Virus record (IMG/VR): IMGVR_UViG_3300030117_006111
Coordinates: 1-28,380 of that record
Length of the DNA: 28,380 nt
Reading direction: 5' to 3' (one strand)
From: a virus
In this document: piece after piece, positions 15,397-22,805 of the stretch
How positions within the stretch are numbered: position 1 is the stretch's first letter
Layout of the letters: every line of letters starts with the position of its first letter
Notes under the pieces: generated by a model
What the model saw: the letters and a program-made list of their open reading frames with translations, nothing else
What the model was told of the DNA's origin: nothing
Database searches by the model: none
Made by a program: the position numbers and the translations under genes

Positions 15397-16704
15397 TCAG
15401 ACCTTCGTTGGGATTCCGTATCTCTCGACCTGCATAAGATCCTTATCGAACCCTCTGCGTCTAAACATTCTATTCGAACGACTCAAATACTTCTGCTTCA
15501 TTCTTTTTAGAAGTTCTTCGGCCCTTCTTCCGTACAACTGTCCCTGAGTTGTCATTCCATGCTGAAGGCAAATGTCTTCGAGGGGCTTGTACACTAAATA
15601 GTGATGGTACTGAACCGGCCAAGCAGGAACGTCGTAGTCAGCAGATAGTCGCCTTGGGCGCTGCGCATATCGTATCTCAAGCTCAAGGTCCGATTGTGCT
15701 GTCCACCAAAGCCGAACAAACTGTCGGGGGCCAGCATCAAACAGGTTGGTCACCTGGTCATAATCATATGTATTGGTCCCTGATGTTGCAGCATTCGGCA
15801 GGATTGTCTCATCATCATACAACGTTGTAGCTGCATCTAAGACGGCAATCAGAATCCATCTGGTTCCGTTGGTCTTGTCTCTTCGGTACACATACTTTCG
15901 TTTACCAGAGTCATTGAACGTGACGCCGTCGCTTGACCACCTAAGGTCTTCTATTTCTTCCAACCGAATAGATCTGTCTGTGCCAGACGTGGTTGCTTCA
16001 GAAACAAGAGACGGGGCACTTTCAATACCTTCAGATACAATCGTATAGCAATACTGGTAAGTAGTGTTTCTCTTCAAAGAGTTTGTAGGACCCGATCTGA
16101 CCGTCAGCTTAATAGTTTGATCTGGTGGCCTTTGAAACTCATTTGATTCCTCTTCAATCATTACGATTGGATCACCAGTCTGGTCGATGTCTAAGAACTG
16201 CTCCTCCTCTTTTCGCATGTTGACAAACATCAACCTGCCACGATCATCTGTTCTGGACATGACGCCCAGGACTTCTACGCAATCCTTAGGCAGAGCGTAT
16301 CGGTCGAACCTGACTGACCAGTTCGCACTACCAGCAGCAGAAGTTACGGCAGAAGCTAAATAAAGGGTTGTTGTGGTGGCTACACGAACGATTGGAACCT
16401 CTGTGCCGTCTGGAGCAACAAACGTCTGGCCTTCCATCTCAGGGACAAAGACTCCTGTTCCAGCAGAAAGCGTTACCAGTCTAAGATTGCCCGCCGCAAT
16501 AGTAACTTGTGACGTAGCTGAACCGCTGACGGTGGCCTTAATGTTGAAGTCTCGCTTCTCCTGCATGAAAAGCCATTGATACTGACTGCTGCATTGCAGG
16601 TAGTGTCGATTGACTACCCGCTCCACCTGAGACTTGTAGGCTGCAAGACTTGGATTGTAATCGAGAGCAGAGTTGATTTCCTCTCGCAGTTCTTTCAGAT
16701 TCAT
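15397..16704 (-). CDS. Head-tail adaptor / tail tubular A-like protein
   Basis: This is a 435-residue protein from ATG 16704, with a GTGAGG ribosome site that directly follows the T-run of the upstream terminator. The N-terminal helices (LKELREEINSALDY ... VNRHYLQCSSQYQWLF) and the C-terminal helical part (PVQYHHYLVYKPLEDICLQHG, LKRMKQKYLSRSNRM) fit the adaptor ring that docks under the portal (T7 gp11 / P22 gp4 type). Two beta insertions lie between them. Residues about 50-135 are a strand-rich Ala/Thr region. Residues about 198-304 are FN3-like (TTYQYCYTIVSEGIESAPS, then KRKYVYRRDKT). The family core is recognisable from layout and the next gene (nozzle) agrees. The FN3-like insertion makes it longer than a minimal adaptor. 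Confidence 0.83.
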   Translation of the reverse strand: MNLKELREEINSALDYNPSLAAYKSQVERVVNRHYLQCSSQYQWLFMQEKRDFNIKATVSGSATSQVTIAAGNLRLVTLSAGTGVFVPEMEGQTFVAPDGTEVPIVRVATTTTLYLASAVTSAAGSANWSVRFDRYALPKDCVEVLGVMSRTDDRGRLMFVNMRKEEEQFLDIDQTGDPIVMIEEESNEFQRPPDQTIKLTVRSGPTNSLKRNTTYQYCYTIVSEGIESAPSLVSEATTSGTDRSIRLEEIEDLRWSSDGVTFNDSGKRKYVYRRDKTNGTRWILIAVLDAATTLYDDETILPNAATSGTNTYDYDQVTNLFDAGPRQFVRLWWTAQSDLELEIRYAQRPRRLSADYDVPAWPVQYHHYLVYKPLEDICLQHGMTTQGQLYGRRAEELLKRMKQKYLSRSNRMFRRRGFDKDLMQVERYGIPTKV

Positions 16705-16714
16705 ATGGCCTCAC

Positions 16715-16758
16715 AAAAACAAAACCGGCGACTGGGAGTTGGGAGCCCCAGTCGCCGG
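16715..16758 (-). terminator. Intrinsic (Rho-independent) terminator after the cement gene
   Basis: A perfect 12-bp stem is formed by 16747-16758 and 16725-16736 (CCGGCGACTGGG with its complement) around a 10-base loop. On the minus strand it is followed directly by TTTTGTTTTTG (16724-16714). It lies about 40 bases after the cement stop and ends only about 10 bases before the adaptor start codon, so read-through must supply the tail genes unless another promoter exists. Confidence 0.88.
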
Positions 16759-16799
16759 AAGGGTGGGGCTAAGGGAAACCCCGGAGTGGGAATGTAGGC

Positions 16800-17246
16800 T
16801 TAGAAGTAACCCTGGTTGATAATCATGACATCCGCTTGACCAGCGGTATCATCCTCAAGGGCGATTCCGCAAATGGGGGCCAGGTCACCAGCGACATAGA
16901 TTTGCCCACGACCAGCAGCGGGGGTTCCAGCAGCAGACACCACAATGCTTGAGCCAGCGGCCATGGTTACATCAACTGCAGCATTTTCAAACTTTCCAGC
17001 AATTTGGATTTGAATATTACCGGCAGCGGTAGTCGTTTCAGCAGCAACGCCGAAAACAAGCTGTTCTCCGTTGGCTGTAGCGGCTGCCGTTACAACAGAG
17101 CCACCGAGACCATTGGTCGTGTCAGTAACGTCAAACATCACCCAGTTTCCTTGGGTGATTGCTGCTGTGCCGTACAAGGTCACGAACTTTTTGGGAAAAT
17201 GATTGTTTTCGCCACCAGGGCCGCCATCAATCTTATGAACAGACAT
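16800..17246 (-). CDS. Capsid cement / decoration protein (DUF2190-like)
   Basis: This is a 148-residue protein from ATG 17246 with a strong ribosome site (GAGGAGG, 8 bases upstream). It is nearly all beta, rich in Gly, Ala, Thr and Val. Segments such as AAITQGNWVMFDVT, EQLVFGVAAETTTAAGNIQIQIAGKF and CGIALEDDTAGQADVMI follow the plan of small capsid-stabilising proteins of the DUF2190 type ('G.VVG.ALED..AG..V.V'). The gene directly follows the major capsid gene, the usual place for such proteins. It should bind the outer face of the expanded shell. The gene is bracketed by two strong hairpins, which suggests separate control of its dose. Confidence 0.78.
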   Translation of the reverse strand: MSVHKIDGGPGGENNHFPKKFVTLYGTAAITQGNWVMFDVTDTTNGLGGSVVTAAATANGEQLVFGVAAETTTAAGNIQIQIAGKFENAAVDVTMAAGSSIVVSAAGTPAAGRGQIYVAGDLAPICGIALEDDTAGQADVMIINQGYF

Positions 17247-17287
17247 CTCTTAATCCTCCTCTCTTTTGACCGAGAGATTGTGTGAAA

Positions 17288-17312
17288 GAGGGGGGTCAGG
17301 ACGACCCCCCTC
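17288..17312 (-). terminator. Perfect GC-rich hairpin after the major capsid gene
   Basis: Arms 17288-17297 and 17303-17312 (GAGGGGGGTC / GACCCCCCTC) are fully complementary with a 5-base loop. The hairpin starts 12 bases after the capsid stop codon. On the minus strand it is followed by TTTCACAC, a poor T-run, so it is either a leaky terminator or an mRNA 3'-end stabiliser for the abundant capsid message. Confidence 0.7.
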
Positions 17313-17324
17313 GAAAAACTAATA

Positions 17325-18377
17325 CTAGAACGTTTCCAAGTCGAATGCCAGACCGCTGGAACCGAGGTGCTTGGCAACAAGCTGACCACGAACACGCATC
17401 TTAGCTGCACGAACGTCGTACTCACCAGAAACAGTCTCAAAGTCAGACAGGTCGAAGTAACCCTTCGGATCCCACAGACAGTGAATGTCGTTCAAGTTGA
17501 GGAAGTAGAAGCTGATTGGATCGGCTGTGGTTGTAACACCAGCGTTGGGCATGTTGTACTCAACATCAATCTGGATGCCGTCGAAGGTCTGAACCATACG
17601 ACCGCCATCAAGCTTGGCCTGGTCAACGTAGCGCTCCTGTGCAGACAGGGCACGCTTGAGGTTCTTGAATCCAGCGCGGGAAGCAAGAATCACATTGGGT
17701 GCGCCAGATGGGCTAACCGAGTTGATCTCGACCATAAGGTCATACAGACCAGCCAAACCATTAGCGTTGAAAGAACCAGCGCCATCGAACATTTGGTTCT
17801 GCCAACCAGTCTTATCTGAGTAGGTCGCCTTGTTGACACCACCGACCGTGTTTCCTTGGTTGGTAACAGTGTCTTCCTCAAGGTAGCCTGCCTGTCCGAT
17901 TGTGGCTGCGTCAACACCGTTGAGCGTGCCCCAGTCTTCCCAGCCAACCTGGCTTCCTGCAACGATTTGCCTGACGAACTCACGCTTCAGAGCGTTAGCA
18001 GTCATCTTCACGCGAGACTCGAGAATGCTGAGAATAGCGGAGTCACCCTGGTTAATGAACTCTTCTTCAGAAGAGATAGCAACAGGACGCACAACGTGAG
18101 CAAACTGATAGACAGCAGGCACGAAGACATCGCTCACGGAGAGGTTGATGCGCTCGAAACCAGTCTGAAGACGAGTAGTCGTTGAATGCTCACCCATTGC
18201 AAGGGGAACAACAATACGAGTTCCACCCGCTTGTACGGGGTTGCCAGCGCCATGCACGCGCTCTTGAGCATCAAGAAACGCTACGCTTTCGTGAACGTTA
18301 TCGCGAAATTCCTTCATCAAGACATGCATGGTCGTCGAAAGAAGTTCGTTACCAATAGTAAGTTGGGTAGTGGCCAT
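17325..18377 (-). CDS. Major capsid protein (HK97-fold)
   Basis: This is a 350-residue protein from ATG 18377, with GGAG 7 bases upstream (GGAGTGCCTAAATG). It has the typical length and layout: an N-terminal arm (TQLTIGNELLSTTMHVLMKE); a loop region with GGTRIVVPLAMGEHSTTT; a long spine-type helix region (SAILSILESRVKMTANALKR); a Gly-rich A-domain stretch with the NVILASRAGFKNLKR element; and a C-terminal strand region (SFYFLNLNDIHCLWDPKGYF) ending in RGQLVAKHLGSSGLAFDLETF-like sequence, often seen in marine phage coats. It follows the scaffold and precedes the cement gene. It assembles the icosahedral shell. I cannot place it in a finer subfamily without a search. Confidence 0.9.
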   Translation of the reverse strand: MATTQLTIGNELLSTTMHVLMKEFRDNVHESVAFLDAQERVHGAGNPVQAGGTRIVVPLAMGEHSTTTRLQTGFERINLSVSDVFVPAVYQFAHVVRPVAISSEEEFINQGDSAILSILESRVKMTANALKREFVRQIVAGSQVGWEDWGTLNGVDAATIGQAGYLEEDTVTNQGNTVGGVNKATYSDKTGWQNQMFDGAGSFNANGLAGLYDLMVEINSVSPSGAPNVILASRAGFKNLKRALSAQERYVDQAKLDGGRMVQTFDGIQIDVEYNMPNAGVTTTADPISFYFLNLNDIHCLWDPKGYFDLSDFETVSGEYDVRAAKMRVRGQLVAKHLGSSGLAFDLETF

Positions 18378-18407
18378 TTAGGCACTCCATTTTTTTACGG
18401 GGGATTG

Positions 18408-19355
18408 TTAGAGAGTTGAGCGAATTTTCTTCGCAGCTTCGGGATTAGATTGCAGCCATTGAGCGATAGCATTCGCTCCTCGTTTCATAACGTCTTTTGG
18501 AATACTGTCTGAGCCTGGTTTGCCTCCAACAGTATTTGTTCCAACCCTTCGAGCAGCCTGAGCACGCGCTGCGGTTTCTCGCTGCGCTCTTGCTTGCTTT
18601 TCATGAAGGATTCGACGTGCTTTCACGAGTTGATAAGCGTCCTGTGTTTTGATGGGGTCTCCGACTTCCTTCCGGGTACGAACCATTCTCGCCACTTCGG
18701 ATTTGAAATCGGCCTGTTTCATCTCAGGATGCTTCTCGAGAAAATCGAGATACGCTGCTTCACTTGCCTTTGCTCTTGCTGACTGCTGCATTGGCTCAAG
18801 GATATTGCGGATACCCTGAGCAATGCCTCTCTGAATCCGGGCGTCAATCCCTTCCTCAGTAAAAATATCTGGGAGTTGATCCTCAGACTTGTCGAGAATC
18901 TCCTTGAGCTTTGGATCTTCTGCTACAGCAGCAAACTCTGCCTGCCGCCGTGCAAACTCACGCTCCATATTTGCCAAACGAGATTCGCGCTCTTCAACAC
19001 CAGCCTGCATTTCTTGCATGGCCGTTCTGTGTTTTTGTTCTTGAAGTTTTTTATCTACACGAAAGTTATGAAGGATTCGTCGAGCGGTAGTCGGCAAATC
19101 CTTGATGTGGCGCTCATCAATGTCCTTATAAAAGCCATCGTGCTTAAGCTCTTCAATATGCCCAAGCTCCGCATCGAGAGCATTGAAACCAGGGGTTTCT
19201 ACTTCTTGTGGCTCTGCTGCTTGAGTTTCTGCAGCCTGAACTGGCTCTGTTTCTGCCTGCGGCGAAACATCCACCAGATCTGCAAGACTCGATGAATCAT
19301 TCGCCACAGCATCAGCGACTGGCGCTTCTACTGTCCCAACGTTGGCGTCTTCCAT
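18408..19355 (-). CDS. Capsid scaffolding protein
   Basis: This is a 315-residue protein from ATG 19355 with TGGAG 8 bases upstream. Residues 1-55 are acidic and disordered (many Glu, Ala, Gln, Val). Residues about 92-145 form a long charged coiled coil (LQEQKHRTAMQEMQ ... REFARRQAEF). Later helices (IARGIAQ-type, EAAYLDFLEKHPEM) lead into a basic C-terminal tail rich in Arg, Lys and Ala that would bind the coat protein. This acidic head, coiled coil and basic tail immediately upstream of the coat gene is the standard scaffold pattern. It helps coat assembly and leaves or is removed before DNA packaging. No protease motif was seen. Confidence 0.87.
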   Translation of the reverse strand: MEDANVGTVEAPVADAVANDSSSLADLVDVSPQAETEPVQAAETQAAEPQEVETPGFNALDAELGHIEELKHDGFYKDIDERHIKDLPTTARRILHNFRVDKKLQEQKHRTAMQEMQAGVEERESRLANMEREFARRQAEFAAVAEDPKLKEILDKSEDQLPDIFTEEGIDARIQRGIAQGIRNILEPMQQSARAKASEAAYLDFLEKHPEMKQADFKSEVARMVRTRKEVGDPIKTQDAYQLVKARRILHEKQARAQRETAARAQAARRVGTNTVGGKPGSDSIPKDVMKRGANAIAQWLQSNPEAAKKIRSTL

Positions 19356-19425
19356 GTGTAAATCTCCAAAATAAAAAGAACTATCGGTGTGACTCTAACA
19401 CTTAATTTTATTTCTGAGCAACAAT
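19356..19425. other. Short AT-rich gap before the scaffold gene
   Basis: This is the largest gap inside the head module, 70 bases. On the minus strand it is AT-rich (AAATAAAATTAAG) and ends in the scaffold ribosome site. A weak TAAAAT could be a -10 box, but no good -35 box is placed 16-18 bases upstream. No convincing promoter or hairpin can be claimed. Confidence 0.4.
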
Positions 19426-20031
19426 CTACATTTCTGCAGCAAGAGTTGCATCGTCGCCTTCCATGCCACCGGGCGCTGGAGGCATGTCATTACGGGGGGC
19501 TTCCTCTTCTGGCGCTCCGCCAACAGGGGCCTGCATCATTTCTGCAAGCTTCTTGTCTTTCGCCATCCTTTTAAGCTGACCAGCAGCCTTTCGGAGAGCA
19601 GCGTCGTTCACTAGTTCTTCAGGATCAAAGCCGTATTTGTCGAAAGTCGAGCCATCATCAATCATCTTGAGGGCTTCAAGAAGAGCAACAAGCGGAACAA
19701 AGATAGATGGAGGAAGCGGCGCATCCAGTCGCTTCTCACCAGCGGGTGGCTCAAACGTTACGTCAGGCAAATCTTCGCCGCCAAGAGCATCGATGGTTTT
19801 ATTGAACTCATCAATCAGGCTCTTGATTGCTTGAAAGCTAAAAGGAGACTTGGGAGCAGGAGCAGCAGAAGCAATGGCTTCAGCACGAGCAGCCGCATCA
19901 TCAGCCATCATCTGATCCATTTGTTCTACATTACCAGCAGGTGCGCCTCCAGCAGGTGGTGCGCCAGCGGGGGGGCCACCGGGCTCTCCTGGGTACGGAA
20001 GGCGTTCTCCAGTTACGGGATCAGTAGGCAT
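19426..20031 (-). CDS. Acidic Pro/Ala-rich head-module protein
   Basis: This is a 201-residue protein from ATG 20031 with a strong ribosome site (AAGGAG, 6 bases). The N-terminal 55 residues are Gly/Pro/Ala-rich (PGEPGGPPAGAPPAGG). A short folded core follows (FSFQAIKSLIDEFNKTIDALGG ... FVPLVALLEALKMIDDG), then a Lys-rich helix (LRKAAGQLKRMAKDKKL) and a Met/Pro-rich acidic tail. It lies between the zinc-ribbon gene and the scaffold. It may help head assembly or act with the scaffold, but it belongs to no family I can name. The disordered ends and mid-core resemble small accessory head proteins. Confidence 0.83.
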   Translation of the reverse strand: MPTDPVTGERLPYPGEPGGPPAGAPPAGGAPAGNVEQMDQMMADDAAARAEAIASAAPAPKSPFSFQAIKSLIDEFNKTIDALGGEDLPDVTFEPPAGEKRLDAPLPPSIFVPLVALLEALKMIDDGSTFDKYGFDPEELVNDAALRKAAGQLKRMAKDKKLAEMMQAPVGGAPEEEAPRNDMPPAPGGMEGDDATLAAEM

Positions 20032-20041
20032 GTAATACTCC

Positions 20042-20623
20042 TTAAATAAGACCTAAGTCTCTTTTCTTTCTAAAGGTTTTGAATCCTGGGTGGTTATCAA
20101 GTCTATCGCAGTAGTCTTCATACTCTGCTGTTTCTTTTTCAACACGACTATCCCACTTTGAATACTCTGATTCAATATCCCAGTCGCCGTCAACAGGAGT
20201 CAAACCCCTTTCTTTACATATGTCTTTTCGGTGCTGCTTGTTTTTCAGCATCACACCGAGGCCACGGTCATAGTATGGGAACTGTTCACTCCAGCGGTCA
20301 ATCTTACAAGAGGGCTGGTGTTTTGCGTGAGCGCCGCAGTTTACGCAGGATCTTCCTTCCTGAGGGGGCGCGTCGATGTCTCTTTCTACAACTTCGTCCC
20401 AAGTAGTGTTGCAATCATCACAATAAAACTTGTGAATCGTCAGTCTTGGAACCTTAATCTTTAGAGGTTCTTTTTTCTTAAGCTTCTTTTTGGGGGGCAA
20501 AAAGCAAAACTTGGCGACAGCAGAGCAAGACTCACACTGTACAGTGTCCGGCTTACTATGCATAAAGGCAACAACCTCAGTTACCTCCGAACACTCAGTG
20601 CATCTGTAGTCATACAGGGGCAT
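20042..20623 (-). CDS. Double zinc-ribbon protein (FmdB-type N-terminus)
   Basis: This is a 193-residue protein. I start it at ATG 20623 (MPLYDYRC), with GGAGG 5 bases upstream, overlapping the portal end by 14 bases. The longer frame from the TTG at 20635 would place the ribosome site inside the coding region. Residues 1-40 match the FmdB-type zinc ribbon (MPLYDYRCTEC) with Cys8, Cys11, Cys30 and Cys33. A Lys-rich hinge (45-57) leads to a second ribbon with Cys68, Cys71, Cys93 and Cys96 (YCDDCNTTWDEV ... SCVNCGAHA). The C-terminal part is charged and helical. Such proteins are small zinc-binding regulators or nucleic-acid or protein adaptors. Placement between portal and scaffold hints at a role in head assembly or late gene control, but that is inference. 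Confidence 0.88.
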   Translation of the reverse strand: MPLYDYRCTECSEVTEVVAFMHSKPDTVQCESCSAVAKFCFLPPKKKLKKKEPLKIKVPRLTIHKFYCDDCNTTWDEVVERDIDAPPQEGRSCVNCGAHAKHQPSCKIDRWSEQFPYYDRGLGVMLKNKQHRKDICKERGLTPVDGDWDIESEYSKWDSRVEKETAEYEDYCDRLDNHPGFKTFRKKRDLGLI

Positions 20624-22802
20624 TCGCTCCTCCAAGCATTTGGGCTATAGCCTGTTGTTGTTGTTCTGGCGGCAATTGTTCAAGTTCTGAGATTGCTTGA
20701 AGAACAGCAGGATCGTCTTGGAACAGGGCTTTCAAGGCCTCAATCTGTTCTGGAGGGGGCATTTGTTGGATCTGTTGAAGAATCTGACCCATGCTCTGTT
20801 GAGAGTCGCCAGGTGCTGCAGGGGGCGGGCCTGGGGGCTGTTGCATTTCTTCTTGAAGCATTTGATCCGCAGGTTGAGCCTGGGCTTCGCCCTCAGGCTT
20901 GTCTTCCTCAACAGCGGTTTGTAGCTCGTCTGGATGAAGATCCTTGGGCAAGTCAAACCTTTCAGCCAGTACCTGCATGTAGCTACGAGCCAGAGTTCCC
21001 ATGGGGCCGCCTTTCTGAACAGCACCCCAAAGCTCCGTGTATGTAGGCAATAGGTTGACCAGGTTCTGCTGCATAGCAGTGTCAGTCAGTGGCGTTCTGC
21101 CGCCCTCAACAAATGAAATCTCAAAGTCTGCATCAAGATCTTCGATGGTAACTTTGACAGTTTCATTCCGATCACGAAGCGTAAGATCTTGAATCTTTAG
21201 TTCAGTGCTTCGGCCTTCGCCTTGTTGTCTGCCAATCTCTGGGAAAGCGTCTTCATCAACGTAAGGAGCAACCGTTCCTCCATCTTCAGATAGATCTGAT
21301 TCTTCAAGTTGCTTTTCTTCTTCTGCAGCGCCCGCATCCTGCTCTTCAGGAATGGCACCAACTTCAGCAATCTCAACATCTTGTCCCTCATAGGCTCCAG
21401 CAGAGTCGCCTCGATCATGCATCGAAGCAATGATTGCTCGCAGAACCAGGCGGAGAATGCTGCCAAGCCACTCATCTTTGATTGCTGCGTGCATACCAAA
21501 GTCAGACTCTGTGTACTGCTGGACAGTCTGAACCTCAAACGCGGTGGCCTTGGTTACGATTCCTCGTGCTTGTGGCGATGCTCCAATCCCTCGCTCGAGG
21601 TCGTTTTCAACCGTAGCAAGGTAGTTTGCAATGTTCCCACTAATAGGAGCGTTGGCAATCGGCCTAATGGAGTCATCAAGAGGGCCCTCATAGTCACTGG
21701 AAATTTCTAAGACTAATCCGTCGTGACCCTCGGTAAGGTTGGTCAACTCATCAGAGTTAAAGGTTCCTTTCCTGGTCACAAACTGACGAGTATCTTTCCT
21801 TGTCGCCATAGCCATGAATGAACGGTAGGAGTTCAACTCTACAATCTGTGGCAAGATTCGAGCAGAGTGTGAGATGCCGCGCAACGGAAACTCAGGTTCA
21901 TGGTTGAAAATCAAAGGAACAATGTGCGGTAAGGGCTGACCATCAGTAGATGCAAAAGGCATCGGGCCAACAAATACTGGCTCTTCATAGTCTTTGCCCT
22001 GCCCCAAGATGTAAATCTCAAGACGCCCCTGATAAACAATGTCAGGATCCTCACTGTCTTTGACAGTGTCCTTCATATTGCAGACCTCAAGAACACGAAC
22101 AAAGGCACCCTCATCACTCTGAGCGCCGTGTTTGTTTCGGCCCTTCTTGCCCTCAGCGTATGTGTCCCCAGAGTTGTCTACAGCCAAAAAGTCAGTTCTG
22201 GATGTTCCCGACAGGTTTTCCAGACCGTACTCTTTCTCAACTTCATCTTTGGGTCGATAGTAAACATGGGCTCTAAAGCGCTCGTCCTCAGCATCACCAA
22301 CATCGGCATCGAGAACCGTCTCCCACCATGGAATGATTCTGAGCCAAACCCGGTCAAGCGGATTCCCGTGTCCTGGGTAAAATCCAATCTTAGCAGCACA
22401 GCCTGGATACAGAAGTGACTGACGTAACCCAGACATCACCCGGTGGTGGATCTTGCTAGAAGACAGCCACCTGTTGGCAGCAAGCTCCGCCTTAGCGGGG
22501 TCTCCAACACCGGCAGGGTCTGGGCCAATAACAGAACGATTAGCGCGTGGGTACAAAGCCCCAAGGTAGGAAGTCAGAACACCCCAGAGCCGGTTGACCT
22601 CGACGTTTACATCTGTCAGCTTGCCGGTATCAGTAGCGACTTTAGCGCCCTGAACGTACTTCCAATAGCTAGTTGTGTAGCAAGCCTTGGCAAGAGAAAA
22701 GCGCTCCCGCCCGTCTTTCATCCTCTTGTCATGGGACTTGAGGTGGTCTCGAATCATCGAGGGGCTCAGTGAATCTGAGCTATGTTCTTGATCATATTCC
22801 AT
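20610..22802 (-). CDS. Portal protein
   Basis: This is a 730-residue protein from ATG 22802, 3 bases after the TerL stop; the ribosome site is weak, so translation is probably coupled. The N-terminal half shows features of large podovirus portals: YTTSYWKYVQGAK, VEVNRLWGVLTSYLGALYPRA, HHRVMSGLRQSLLYPG and WLRIIPWWETVLDADVGD. The middle contains a stem-helix-like region (RGISHSARILPQIVELNSYRSF) and ATAFEVQTVQQYTESDFGMH. The last 120 residues are Gln/Pro-rich (QQPPGPPPAAPG, LPPEQQQQAIAQM) and probably flexible or crown-like. It forms the dodecameric DNA entry ring. TerL upstream and scaffold and coat downstream agree with this. Confidence 0.9.
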   Translation of the reverse strand: MEYDQEHSSDSLSPSMIRDHLKSHDKRMKDGRERFSLAKACYTTSYWKYVQGAKVATDTGKLTDVNVEVNRLWGVLTSYLGALYPRANRSVIGPDPAGVGDPAKAELAANRWLSSSKIHHRVMSGLRQSLLYPGCAAKIGFYPGHGNPLDRVWLRIIPWWETVLDADVGDAEDERFRAHVYYRPKDEVEKEYGLENLSGTSRTDFLAVDNSGDTYAEGKKGRNKHGAQSDEGAFVRVLEVCNMKDTVKDSEDPDIVYQGRLEIYILGQGKDYEEPVFVGPMPFASTDGQPLPHIVPLIFNHEPEFPLRGISHSARILPQIVELNSYRSFMAMATRKDTRQFVTRKGTFNSDELTNLTEGHDGLVLEISSDYEGPLDDSIRPIANAPISGNIANYLATVENDLERGIGASPQARGIVTKATAFEVQTVQQYTESDFGMHAAIKDEWLGSILRLVLRAIIASMHDRGDSAGAYEGQDVEIAEVGAIPEEQDAGAAEEEKQLEESDLSEDGGTVAPYVDEDAFPEIGRQQGEGRSTELKIQDLTLRDRNETVKVTIEDLDADFEISFVEGGRTPLTDTAMQQNLVNLLPTYTELWGAVQKGGPMGTLARSYMQVLAERFDLPKDLHPDELQTAVEEDKPEGEAQAQPADQMLQEEMQQPPGPPPAAPGDSQQSMGQILQQIQQMPPPEQIEALKALFQDDPAVLQAISELEQLPPEQQQQAIAQMLGGANAPV

Positions 22803-22805
22803 GAT

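Noticed and set aside
20624-20635. TTG start (20635) for the zinc-ribbon gene
   Set aside because: The ribosome site GGAGG lies within these codons and serves the ATG at 20623, where the conserved MPLYDYRC begins.
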